13,305 bases of DNA, taken from assembly GCA_963559585.1 (NCBI GenBank), contig CAUWLJ010000095.1, forward strand, positions 1 through 13,305, read 5' to 3'. Below the pieces are notes generated by a model, which had not been told where the DNA came from, made no database searches, and saw nothing but the letters and a program-made list of their open reading frames with translations. Positions 1 through 7,283 of the stretch are shown here, one piece after another. The stretch comes from Eisenbergiella sp963559585 (GTDB lineage Bacteria; Bacillota; Clostridia; Lachnospirales; Lachnospiraceae). The translations under genes and the position numbers were made by a program. Position 1 is the stretch's first letter. The number at the start of each line of letters is the position of its first letter.

Positions 1-50
1 ACCTTGCCAAGGATCGGATCTCCCATTATTCTGATGTTTCTGATAGCCAT
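1..50 (-). CDS. def: Peptide deformylase, N-terminal fragment (cut by window edge)
   Basis: Only the first 16 codons lie in the window, reading MAIRNIRIMGDPILGK. This matches the usual opening of bacterial peptide deformylases, where the stretch ending in GDPxL precedes the catalytic domain. The enzyme is a cytosolic metalloprotease that removes the formyl group from the initiator methionine of new proteins. The ATG is preceded by GGAG seven bases upstream, which fixes the start. The gene lies 44 bases downstream of the priA stop on the same strand, and priA-def(-fmt) is a common order in Firmicutes, which supports the call. The metal-binding motifs (GxGLAA, EGCLS, HExDH) lie outside the window, so activity cannot be judged. 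Confidence 0.85.
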   Translation of the reverse strand, partial: MAIRNIRIMGDPILGK

Positions 51-65
51 TTTAATCTCCATTCC

Positions 66-83
66 TGCCGCCGGGGGGCGGCA
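66..83. other. Small GC hairpin between priA and def
   Basis: TGCCGCC and GGCGGCA form a 7-bp stem around a GGGG (CCCC on the transcribed strand) loop. On the minus strand it lies between the priA stop and the def ribosome site and is followed by AGGAATGGAG, not by a U-run. It is therefore not an intrinsic terminator for the operon. It may slow polymerase, mark a processing site, or do nothing. Confidence 0.35.
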
Positions 84-94
84 TTATTTTCTCT

Positions 95-2338
95 TTAAAA
101 AGGGCTCATAGGGTTAAAATCAAACTGAACCCGCGTCTCCTGCGGGAGGCTCTGTCCCTCCTGCCACTTTTTCATGGCGCCTTCCATTCTGTTTTTCAGC
201 CGGATCAGGGTATCATAATCCGGGCTTTTCAGATAGATCACGTGTCTGAAAATATCGTTAATCCTGCCGATCAGCGCCGGGGCAGGGCCGATAAGCAGGG
301 TATTCTCCGGGAGCGGCTCTGTAAGCCGCGCCAGCCTCCCGGCAAGCTCCCTTCCTCCCTCCTTCTGGGCAGATGTGATCTGCACTGCCAGAATGTTGGC
401 CACCGGCGGATACTGGGACAGGGAGCGGTAGAGGATTTCCTCCTCATAGAAGCCCTCATAGTCCTGGTTCGCCGCATGGACGATGCTGTAGTGCTCCGGC
501 TGATAGGTCTGGATCACCACCTGTCCGGGCCTCTCTCCCCGCCCGGCCCGGCCCGCCGCCTGGGTGAGAAGCTGGAACGTCCTCTCCCCTGCCCGGTAAT
601 CCGGGGCCGACAGGGACATGTCCGCCGCCAGAATCCCCATCAGCGTCACCGCCGGGAAATCATGGCCCTTGACGATCATCTGTGTCCCCACCAGAATATC
701 CGCCTCATGAGCGGCAAAGGAGGCAAGGATCTTCTCATAGCTTTCCTTCTTTCTGGTGGTGTCCGCATCCATCCGAAGCACCCTTGCGCCGGGATAACGC
801 ATATTAAGCTGCTCCTCGATCTGCTCCGTACCCGCCCGGAAGCCCAGGATATAGCGGGAACCGCAGGAGGGGCACAGCCTGAGGGAGGCAGTGGTATAGC
901 CGCAGTAATGGCACGCCAGCGTACCGTTTCTATGCTCCGACAGGGACACGTCGCAGTGGGGGCATTTGGCCACATAGCCGCAGCTTCTGCAGGAGACAAA
1001 GCCCGCATAGCCTCTCCGGTTCAAAAACAGCATACTCTGCTCCCCCTTTTCCAGCCTGTCCGCAAGCAGCTCCTGCAGCCGCCTGGAAAAAATAGAGCGG
1101 TTGCCCTCTCTCAGCTCCTTCCTCAGATCCTCCACGTACACCTGGGGCAGCGTCCCCCCGGTCAGTCTCTCCGTCAGGGTAAACAGCCTGTATTCTCCCT
1201 GCTTCACCCGGTAAAAGCTTTCCATGGAGGGAGTGGCGGAGCCAAGAAAAACCGCCGCCCCGTGCAGCCTGGCCAGCTCCTGAGCGGTCTCCCTGGCATG
1301 ATACCTGGGGGCCGTCTCACTTTTGTAGCTGCCCTCATGCTCCTCGTCAATGATGATCAGGCCGATCTTTGGAAACGGGGTGAAAAGAGCGGAACGGGGG
1401 CCGATGATCACATCGATCTCCCCCTTCCTGGCCCGCTCGCACTGGTCGTATTTCTCCCCCGGGGACAGGGTGGAATTCATCACCGATACCCGGTCGCCGA
1501 ACCTTTTGTAGAAGCGCAGCACCGTCTGGTAGGTGAGGGCGATCTCCGGGATCAGCATAATGGCCTGGCGGCCCCTTTCGATGATACCGGAGATCAGCGC
1601 CATATACACCTCCGTCTTGCCGCTCCCGGTGATGCCGTGAAGCAGGCAGGTACGCCGCGCTCCGGCGTCGTAGTCCGAAAGGAAGGTATCCACGATCTCC
1701 TGCTGTGCCTGGCTCAGCCGTCTCCCCGCTTCCCTTTTCTCATCCAGCTTCACCGGATTGCGGTAATAGGGAACCGACGTAATCTCGATCAGTCCCGCTT
1801 CCCTGAGGCTTCGGAAGGTGGCGGAAGAGATGTTCAGCTTTCCCGCCACCAGGTTCATGGGCAGCCGCTCCTCCCGGATCAGCTCTGTCAGCACCCTGGC
1901 CTTGGCCGTCTGATGCTTTCTGATACAGGTGTTCCGCTCCGCCAGCGCCGTTTCACGGTCAACCCGCAGGCTGACCTCCTTTTTTTCAAGGGTCTTTAAT
2001 CTCTGTCGGACGGGGAGTACGGTTTTCAGGGCATTGATGACGGTGGAGCCGTAATGCTCCTTCATCCAGAAGGCCAGGCGGATCAGCTTATCCTCCACCT
2101 GCACCGCCCCCTCCGCCACGCCAAGGATCTCCTTCATACGGCTTTCGTCAAAATCCGCCTCATCCGTCACCTCGATCACATACCCGGTGCGCTCCCGGCT
2201 TCCTCTGCCAAAGGGGATCCTCACCCGCATGCCCGGCTCCAGCACACCCAGAAGCTCCTCCGGGATCCGGTAAGCAAAAGGACGGTCCACCTGTTCGTGG
2301 GAAATATCCACTATGACGTTTGCAAATCTGCCCTGCAT
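95..2338 (-). CDS. priA: Primosomal protein N' (PriA), replication restart helicase
   Basis: PriA binds abandoned replication forks and D-loops, unwinds the lagging strand 3'-5' and starts reloading of the replicative helicase. The 747-residue product is of normal length. An N-terminal DNA-binding part (about 1-105) precedes a superfamily 2 helicase core: Walker A GITGSGKT at 235-242, DEEH box at 331-334, GSATPS at 366-371 and QAAGRAGR at 593-600. Eight cysteines (450, 453, 459, 462, 476, 479, 489, 492) form the two zinc sites that PriA carries inside its helicase domain. The start ATG lies inside the end of murE, with a 28-base overlap, and has its own GGGAG seven bases upstream, so translation of the two is probably coupled. 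def follows. All family-defining residues are present and nothing suggests damage. Confidence 0.97.
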   Translation of the reverse strand: MQGRFANVIVDISHEQVDRPFAYRIPEELLGVLEPGMRVRIPFGRGSRERTGYVIEVTDEADFDESRMKEILGVAEGAVQVEDKLIRLAFWMKEHYGSTVINALKTVLPVRQRLKTLEKKEVSLRVDRETALAERNTCIRKHQTAKARVLTELIREERLPMNLVAGKLNISSATFRSLREAGLIEITSVPYYRNPVKLDEKREAGRRLSQAQQEIVDTFLSDYDAGARRTCLLHGITGSGKTEVYMALISGIIERGRQAIMLIPEIALTYQTVLRFYKRFGDRVSVMNSTLSPGEKYDQCERARKGEIDVIIGPRSALFTPFPKIGLIIIDEEHEGSYKSETAPRYHARETAQELARLHGAAVFLGSATPSMESFYRVKQGEYRLFTLTERLTGGTLPQVYVEDLRKELREGNRSIFSRRLQELLADRLEKGEQSMLFLNRRGYAGFVSCRSCGYVAKCPHCDVSLSEHRNGTLACHYCGYTTASLRLCPSCGSRYILGFRAGTEQIEEQLNMRYPGARVLRMDADTTRKKESYEKILASFAAHEADILVGTQMIVKGHDFPAVTLMGILAADMSLSAPDYRAGERTFQLLTQAAGRAGRGERPGQVVIQTYQPEHYSIVHAANQDYEGFYEEEILYRSLSQYPPVANILAVQITSAQKEGGRELAGRLARLTEPLPENTLLIGPAPALIGRINDIFRHVIYLKSPDYDTLIRLKNRMEGAMKKWQEGQSLPQETRVQFDFNPMSPF

Positions 2339-3810
2339 GGACGCTCCCTTTCCTTCAGAATATCCGCGATCAGCTCCCTTTCGTCCATATGGTGCTTCAC
2401 ACCGCAGATTTCCTGGTAATCCTCATGCCCCTTTCCTGCCAGCACAATGATGTCGCCGGGCTGTCCGTGGCCGATGGCATAGGCAATGGCTTCCTTCCGG
2501 TCACGGATCTGAATATAGCTGCCATCCGTTCTGGCGATCCCCGTAACAATATCGTCCATGATAGCCTGGGGCTCCTCAAAACGGGGATTGTCTGAGGTGA
2601 TAATGGTCAGATCCGCCAGTCTTCCGCTCACCTCCCCCATCTCATAGCGGCGCAGCCTGGAGCGGTTGCCGCCGCAGCCAAACACACAGACCAGCCTGCC
2701 GTGCTCGTACTCCTTCAGGGTGGTGAGCAGGCTTTCCAGTGCCATGGCGTTGTGGGCGTAGTCGATAAGCAGGGTAAAATCCGGGGATACATGCACCATT
2801 TCGATCCGTCCCCTCACCTTCACCTCCAGAAGCGCCCTGGCAATATGAGCTTCCTCCACCCCGAAATGGCGGCAGATGGCGATGGCCGTCAGCGCATTGT
2901 ACACGCTGAAGCGTCCCGGCATGGCAATCTGCGCTTCCATATCCACAAGCCCGCTCACATGAAAGGCCACGCCAAGCCGTCCCTTCTCATTGGTCAGGCG
3001 CAGACCGGAGGCCCGCAGATCGCAGCCCTCTGCCAGGCCGTAGGTTTCCAGCTCACAGGTATGGCCTGCAAGCACACTCTCCCAGTGGGCATCGTCCCCG
3101 TTGGCAATCCCCACCCGGCACTGCCGGAACAGGAGCCCCTTGCACTGCATGTATTCCTCAAAGCTGGCATGCTCATTGGGCCCGATGTGGTCCGGCTCCA
3201 TGTTGGTGAAGATCCCGAAATCAAAAAGGAAGCCCTGGCTTCGGTGCATCATCAGCGCCTGGGAGGAAACCTCCATCACCACCGCGTCGCAGCCCGCTTC
3301 CGCCATCCGTGCCAGGTAGGACTGCAGCAGATAGGACTCCGGTGTAGTGTTCTGCGCAGGGATGTGCTCCTCACCGATGATCACCTCTATGGTGCCCACC
3401 AGCCCCACCTTGAAGCCTGCATTCTCCAGGATGGATTTTACCAGATAGGTGGAGGTGGTTTTCCCTTTGGTTCCGGTAATGCCGATGGTCTTTAATTTCT
3501 CCGCCGGATGGCCGAACCAGGCCGCTGAAATAAATGCCATGGCATACCTGGTATCTGCCACACGGATCACCGCCGCGCCGCTCTCAGGCGGCACCTGGAT
3601 CTCCTTACTCACCACTACCGCCGCCGCGCCCTGCTCTGCCGCCTGGGCCGCCGCAGTGTGTCCGTCAAAATTAGCTCCTTCTATACATATAAAAAGGCAT
3701 CCCTCTGTAATTTTTCTGGAATCGTACACCACCGCAGTGATCTCCCGTTCCGGATCCCCCTGCACCACCGTGTATTCCAGCTTCTCCAGTAATGTGCCAA
3801 GTGCTGCCAT
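2311..3810 (-). CDS. murE: UDP-MurNAc-tripeptide synthetase MurE (meso-DAP type predicted)
   Basis: MurE is the cytosolic ATP-dependent ligase that adds the third amino acid to UDP-MurNAc-L-Ala-D-Glu in peptidoglycan synthesis. At 499 residues it has the usual length. The N-terminal UDP-binding domain (about 1-105) is followed by the ATP-binding domain with GTKGKTT at 113-119, the NTTPES substrate loop near 154-159, the MEVSS segment near 179-183 and Lys224, the usual carbamylated lysine. The C-terminal domain carries DNPR at 407-410, the motif associated with meso-diaminopimelate rather than lysine, and GKGHE at 459-463. ACGGAGG lies four bases before the ATG. It is the first gene of the murE-priA-def run and follows an AT-rich leader. 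MurE having Gln where E. coli has His after MEVSS is a minor variation. Substrate choice is inferred from the motif alone. Confidence 0.96.
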   Translation of the reverse strand: MAALGTLLEKLEYTVVQGDPEREITAVVYDSRKITEGCLFICIEGANFDGHTAAAQAAEQGAAAVVVSKEIQVPPESGAAVIRVADTRYAMAFISAAWFGHPAEKLKTIGITGTKGKTTSTYLVKSILENAGFKVGLVGTIEVIIGEEHIPAQNTTPESYLLQSYLARMAEAGCDAVVMEVSSQALMMHRSQGFLFDFGIFTNMEPDHIGPNEHASFEEYMQCKGLLFRQCRVGIANGDDAHWESVLAGHTCELETYGLAEGCDLRASGLRLTNEKGRLGVAFHVSGLVDMEAQIAMPGRFSVYNALTAIAICRHFGVEEAHIARALLEVKVRGRIEMVHVSPDFTLLIDYAHNAMALESLLTTLKEYEHGRLVCVFGCGGNRSRLRRYEMGEVSGRLADLTIITSDNPRFEEPQAIMDDIVTGIARTDGSYIQIRDRKEAIAYAIGHGQPGDIIVLAGKGHEDYQEICGVKHHMDERELIADILKERERPCRADLQTS

Positions 3811-4035
3811 ACTGCCTCCGTTCTGCGCTGTGCTGCTTTTTTTGCTCTTTTTTAAGAAAAGAATCGCTGAATCACGTTCTCACGCCTCAAACACTTGCTG
3901 ATTAAGGCTGTTATGAACAGTAACGAATAGCTTCTATTTAGAATAGCACAGAAGGAAAGCTTTGTGAACTCCCGATTGCGGAAAACCGCCCCATCATAGG
4001 TTCTTTCTATTTTGCTAAGAAAATCTTAAAACTTT

Positions 4036-4074
4036 TTATTTTCTTTTTCTAAATCGTACACACTCCTGACACAT
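4036..4074 (-). CDS. Possible leader peptide upstream of murE (12 codons)
   Basis: The minus strand reads MCQECVRFRKRK then TAA. It has a CxxC pair and a very basic tail. There is no clear ribosome site. If the putative promoter at 4084-4111 is right, transcription would begin only a few bases before this ATG, which would make it nearly leaderless. Real translation is uncertain, and an open run of 12 codons can easily occur by chance. Confidence 0.15.
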   Translation of the reverse strand: MCQECVRFRKRK

Positions 4075-4080
4075 TTGTTT

Positions 4081-4124
4081 ACTATCATAATATTCAGATA
4101 GTGAAGAACAACTCAGAACTATCT
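4081..4124. promoter_or_regulatory. Interleaved inverted repeats over the putative murE promoter
   Basis: Three copies of a short arm occur: ACTATC at 4081-4086, AGATAGT at 4096-4102 and ACTATCT at 4118-4124. The middle copy can pair with either neighbour (6-bp stem with 9-base spacing, or 7-bp stem with 15-base loop). As DNA this is a double palindrome covering the -10 and -35, as expected of an operator. As RNA it allows two exclusive hairpins. No regulator can be named. Confidence 0.35.
4084..4111 (-). promoter_or_regulatory. Candidate sigma-A promoter for murE-priA-def
   Basis: Read on the minus strand, TTGTTC (4111-4106) is followed after 16 bases by TATGAT (4089-4084). The -10 matches consensus at five of six positions, but the -35 is poor. 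It lies just past the terminator of the recJ-kinase unit and is the best-placed promoter before murE. Start of transcription would be near 4077. Confidence 0.4.
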
Positions 4125-4137
4125 CCCCCCTCATAAG

Positions 4138-4174
4138 AAACGAAGCCCCTGCCGGAAGGCAGGGGTTTTCGTTT
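4138..4174. terminator. Strong intrinsic terminator, possibly bidirectional
   Basis: CCCCTGCC (4146-4153) and GGCAGGGG (4158-4165) form a perfect 8-bp stem with a GGAA loop. AAACGAA (4138-4144) and TTCGTTT (4168-4174) can extend it by 7 bp past a small bulge. The plus strand has the better T-tract (TTTTCGTTT). The minus strand has TTCGTTTCTT after the stem. Since all known genes here run on the minus strand, its likely job is to end the recJ-kinase transcript about 210 bases past the kinase stop. Confidence 0.8.
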
Positions 4175-4266
4175 ACTCCCATATAAATCATAAAGCAATT
4201 TCTATAACAATTTCATAAATGCTTCAATCCTCATGCAGTAAAATAATATCCTTTGTTTCCATCCTT

Positions 4267-4356
4267 TTATTCTGGAACAGCGGTTCTCTGTTGCAGCGGC
4301 TCAGGCGCAGACGTGCGGGACAGGCTGGAGTGCATTTGAATTTTCATTTCCTTCAT
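4267..4356 (-). CDS. Doubtful 29-residue ORF downstream of the sugar kinase
   Basis: An ATG at 4356 opens 29 codons beginning MKEMKIQMHSS and ending AVPE before TAA. A GGAG lies seven bases upstream of the ATG. It starts 25 bases after the kinase stop, before the terminator, so it would be cotranscribed. The peptide has no membrane segment, no cysteine and no motif I recognise. It could be a small gene, a decayed remnant or chance. Confidence 0.2.
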   Translation of the reverse strand: MKEMKIQMHSSLSRTSAPEPLQQRTAVPE

Positions 4357-4381
4357 CTGAACACTCCGGGGCCGGCGCCGC

Positions 4382-5320
4382 TTAAAGCCGTTCTACATGA
4401 ATCTTTCCATAAAGCTGCTCCGCCAGCTGAAGCGGCACACTGCCGCTCTCAAAACCGGCGGCGCTGGCAGCGGAAACGGCGGCGGCCCGGCGGAGCATTT
4501 CCTCCTCCCCGCACTGGGAAAGGGCGGACATCAGGACGGAGGCCACCACGCTGTCGCCGCAGCCCACCGTATTCTGCATTTTGATTTTGGGCGCTTTCGC
4601 ATAAAAGCTTCCCTCCTCTCCGGCCAGAAACAGGCCCTTCTCGCCAAGGGAAACCATTACCTTGGCAATCCCCGCCTTTTGAAGGCTTCTTGCCGCCTCT
4701 TCCACCTCCGCAAGGCTTTCAAGCCTGCGTCCGGCCACATATTCCAGCTCCTTCCGGTTGGGCTTGATCAGATAGGGGGAGGCGGCGATCCCCTGGCAAA
4801 GCAGTCCTCCGCTTGAATCCAGCACCACCCTTTTTCCCTGGGAGGACGCCTCCCGGATCAGCCTGGCATAAATATCCTCCGGAATCCCGGGAGCCGCGCT
4901 GCCGCAGAGAGCCACCATGCTGCTGGAGGGAAGCAGCCCGGAAAAATGCTCCAGAAAGGCATGCAGGGAGGAAGCGCTGATATGGGGGCCGGGCTCCAGG
5001 AGCTCCGTCACGAAACCGTTGTCCGCCACCACGTTCATGCTGCTTCTGGTATCCTCCTCGATGCGGATGAATTCATCCCGGATCCCCGCCTTTTCCAGGC
5101 AGGAGGCGATCCATTCTCCCGGAAAGCCGCCCAGAAAGCCTGTGGCGGCCACCTCATACCCGTACTGGCGCAGGATGCGGCTCACGTTGATGCCCTTCCC
5201 TCCCGGCAGATTCAGAGCGCTTCGCATCCGGTTCACCCTGCCGCACAGAAGCTCCCCTGTTCTGCAGGTCTTATCCACTGCCGGATTCAGCGTTACAGTA
5301 AGTATTCTTTTTCCCTCCAT
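4382..5320 (-). CDS. PfkB-family kinase, 1-phosphofructokinase / tagatose-6-phosphate kinase type
   Basis: This 312-residue protein belongs to the 1-phosphofructokinase (FruK/LacC) branch of the PfkB ribokinase superfamily, cytosolic enzymes that phosphorylate a sugar phosphate with ATP, usually fructose 1-phosphate to the 1,6-bisphosphate. It begins with the branch's LTVTLNPAVDKT. It has GGKGINVSR at 40-48, CGSAAPG at 139-145, KPNRKEL at 186-192, SLGEKGL at 224-230 and the catalytic loop TVGCGDS at 251-257 with Asp256 as the base. The loop has Cys where GAGDS is more common. It starts 18 bases after recJ with GGGGG seven bases before the ATG, so it is in the recJ transcript. No fructose PTS, FruR or lac/tagatose gene is nearby, so exact substrate and the symbol fruK or lacC stay open. 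Confidence 0.85.
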   Translation of the reverse strand: MEGKRILTVTLNPAVDKTCRTGELLCGRVNRMRSALNLPGGKGINVSRILRQYGYEVAATGFLGGFPGEWIASCLEKAGIRDEFIRIEEDTRSSMNVVADNGFVTELLEPGPHISASSLHAFLEHFSGLLPSSSMVALCGSAAPGIPEDIYARLIREASSQGKRVVLDSSGGLLCQGIAASPYLIKPNRKELEYVAGRRLESLAEVEEAARSLQKAGIAKVMVSLGEKGLFLAGEEGSFYAKAPKIKMQNTVGCGDSVVASVLMSALSQCGEEEMLRRAAAVSAASAAGFESGSVPLQLAEQLYGKIHVERL

Positions 5321-5338
5321 ACAAAAACCCCCTTTCCC

Positions 5339-7108
5339 TCACTGATAGTGTCTCATGATGAGCTGCAGCCTGGCATTTCCCTGCCAGGTATTGATTTCCG
5401 GATAATAGATCACTGACAGACGGACACAGCCGTCTCCCTTTCCCTGATACAAGCTGTCAACCGCAGGCTGTCCGAAGCGTTCGGCCATATAAGAGTTCAT
5501 GGGCTGCGGATCGCCGAAGGCCATCATTTCCCATCGTTTTCCCTGATCGTCCAGTACCGTAAAGCGCACCGCATTCCCGTTTTTCCCAAGAATGCGGGCG
5601 GACAGGAAGCCCACATCCTTCTGAGCAAACAGCGGTCTGGGGTTGCCGTTCCCGAAAGGCTCCAGGCGCTTCAATTCCTCCACAAGAGTGTGGGACACGT
5701 AAGAAATGGGCATGGGCACGTCGATGTGGATCTTCTCCTCCATTTCATCCGGCGTCAGGGTGCATACCTGGTTGATCTGTCTGCGGAATTCCTCCACGTT
5801 CTCCTCCGCCAGAGAAAGGCCCGCCGCCATTTTATGTCCCCCGTATCTGGTAAAAAGGTGATTTACCTTCGTCATTTCCTCATACATATGGTATTCTTCG
5901 ATGGAACGGCCGCTGCCCTTAGCTCCCTCCTCGGCGCGGGTCAGCACGAAAACAGGCTTATAATACCGTTCTCTGACCCTGCCCGCGATGATTCCGGCCA
6001 GGCTTTCATGGCAGTCGGGCAGATAGAGCACCAGCACCCTGTCCCCGTCCATGCCGCCCTCCTCCACCAGCTTAAGGGCCTGCTTCACATAGTCCTCCGT
6101 CATCGCCTTACGGCTGTCGTTCAGTTCCTTCAGCTGCATGGCTGTCTGTACCGCCTCCGCCCGGTCATCCGTCTCCAGAAGCCTCAGGGCACGCTCCGCC
6201 GTGTCCAGCCGTCCCGTGGCGTTCATACAGGGGCCCATGACAAAGCCGATGGTATAGGCCGCAAGCTTCTCCCTGTCTACGCCGTTTACCTCCATCAGCG
6301 CCCGAAGCCCCTGATTGCGGGTCTGCTTCATATGCTCCAGGCCGTACCGGACGATGATGCGGTTTTCATCCAGAAGCTCCATCACATCACAGACGGTGGC
6401 GAAGGCCGCCAGCTCCAGAAGCTCCGCAAGAAGCTCCTTCTTATCCTCAAGGCCAAGCCTTCTGTACAGGCCCAGGATCACCTTAAAGGCCACCACCGCC
6501 CCGCAGATCCCCTTGAAGGGATAGGTATCTCCCTCCTGCTTCGGATCCACCACCACGTCCGCCGGAGGCAGGAGGAAACGGCGCTCCCCGTCCTTTTCCT
6601 CGTATGGAACCTCATGATGATCCGTGACGATCACCCTCATCCCCTTTTCCTTCGCCAGGGCGATCTGGGGGGCGGCGGCAATCCCATTGTCACAGGTGAT
6701 GATGGTGTCGATCCCTTCCTGCCAGGCCTCCTCCACCAGATGCTCGTTCAGGCCGTAGCCGTCCCGGATCCGGTGTGGAATGGCCGTATCCGCCTGCGCC
6801 CCCGCCTCCTTCAGTCCCTTGTGCAGGATACAAGCGGCGCAGATGCCGTCCGCATCATAATCGCCGATCACGCGTATGGCTTTCTTCTCCGCGATCCTGT
6901 CAGCCAGCAGCTCCACCGCCTGATCCAGGTTCTTCAGAAGCCCCGGAGCATAAAGCTCGTCCGGCGTCCCGTTCAGAAATTTATCAATCTGCTCATCCTC
7001 CGTCAGCCCTCTGTTCCTGATGATCCGGGCTGTCACCTGGTTAATGCCGAATTTTTCTCCGATCCTTTGAAAATCCGCCTTTTTGGCGGCCACATACCAT
7101 TTTGCCAT
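5339..7108 (-). CDS. recJ: Single-stranded-DNA-specific exonuclease RecJ
   Basis: RecJ degrades single-stranded DNA 5' to 3' in recombination, mismatch and base-excision repair. At 589 residues it is close to the usual bacterial size. The DHH phosphoesterase motifs are present: DYDADG at 83-88, TCDNGI at 138-143 with Asp140, TDHHE at 162-166, DP at 188-189 and VCDVMEL around Asp241. GPCMNATGRL near 292-301 follows. The DHHA1 part has SGRS at 399-402 and GGHKMAAGLSL from 423. RLEPFGNGNPRPLF at 481-494 leads into the C-terminal OB fold. Cys replaces Arg in the more common GPRxNAAGR motif. The ATG has GGAGG five bases upstream. A terminator-like hairpin sits only about 55 bases before the gene and no good promoter lies between, so expression may partly depend on read-through from secDF. 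Confidence 0.96.
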   Translation of the reverse strand: MAKWYVAAKKADFQRIGEKFGINQVTARIIRNRGLTEDEQIDKFLNGTPDELYAPGLLKNLDQAVELLADRIAEKKAIRVIGDYDADGICAACILHKGLKEAGAQADTAIPHRIRDGYGLNEHLVEEAWQEGIDTIITCDNGIAAAPQIALAKEKGMRVIVTDHHEVPYEEKDGERRFLLPPADVVVDPKQEGDTYPFKGICGAVVAFKVILGLYRRLGLEDKKELLAELLELAAFATVCDVMELLDENRIIVRYGLEHMKQTRNQGLRALMEVNGVDREKLAAYTIGFVMGPCMNATGRLDTAERALRLLETDDRAEAVQTAMQLKELNDSRKAMTEDYVKQALKLVEEGGMDGDRVLVLYLPDCHESLAGIIAGRVRERYYKPVFVLTRAEEGAKGSGRSIEEYHMYEEMTKVNHLFTRYGGHKMAAGLSLAEENVEEFRRQINQVCTLTPDEMEEKIHIDVPMPISYVSHTLVEELKRLEPFGNGNPRPLFAQKDVGFLSARILGKNGNAVRFTVLDDQGKRWEMMAFGDPQPMNSYMAERFGQPAVDSLYQGKGDGCVRLSVIYYPEINTWQGNARLQLIMRHYQ

Positions 7109-7163
7109 TGCTTCCTCCGATGCCTGTCCTTTCTTCTTGTCTCATCTGCCTGTCTGCCGTCCA

Positions 7164-7200
7164 AAAAAGGCGCTCCACCATCCGGCCGGAACGCCTTTTT
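7164..7200 (-). terminator. Terminator after secDF
   Basis: AAAAAGGCG (7164-7172) pairs with CGCCTTTTT (7192-7200); inside it TCCGGCCGGA is itself self-complementary. On the minus strand the stem is followed by a run of six T, so it should end the scf-secDF transcript. The plus strand also gives a T-run, so it may work both ways. It lies 84 bases after the secDF stop and about 55 before recJ. Confidence 0.75.
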
Positions 7201-7283
7201 CTGCACTGTAAGCGCCTATGTCCAACCGTTTGCGCGGCTGAACCGTTGCTCATTTTCTTTTCATCCTTCTCTATTCGCTGCTC

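Larger units (their letters stand above)
3811..4137. other. AT-rich intergenic region: murE leader and promoter zone
   Basis: With the terminator and the stretch to 4381 this makes a 571-base gap, clearly more AT-rich than the genes around it. It holds a possible murE promoter near 4084-4111, so the murE transcript would have a leader of about 265 bases. The leader contains only short stems: GCGG/CCGC at 3978-3989, CTGTT/AACAG at 3908-3920 and TAAGA/TCTTA near 4016-4028. A direct repeat GAATAGC occurs twice near 3925-3950. A 12-codon ORF opens at 4074. I recognise no known riboswitch or T-box. The part from 4175 to 4381 holds only a doubtful small ORF. Confidence 0.5.

Noticed and set aside
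66..83. GC hairpin with T-rich sequence on its plus-strand side, as a terminator
   Set aside because: No plus-strand gene precedes it, and on the transcribed minus strand no U-run follows.
242..1999. A 585-codon plus-strand ORF opposite priA
   Set aside because: It is antisense to a gene with all PriA motifs; its product shows no domain and is rich in Arg, His, Gly and Pro, as expected of the complement of GC-rich codons.
3910..3924. GTTATGAACAGTAAC, similar to the MITE ends
   Set aside because: The central bases differ (ACAGTAAC versus ACTGTTAC), and no partner repeat or duplication is present; it forms only a short stem.
7041..7253. A 70-codon minus-strand ORF between secDF and recJ
   Set aside because: It runs through the terminator stem and into recJ in another frame, with no recognisable domain.
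7234..7253. A stretch resembling the right end of the MITE (GGCTGAACCGTTGC)
   Set aside because: The match is short and imperfect, extends into what is target duplication in the MITE, and there is no second end nearby.
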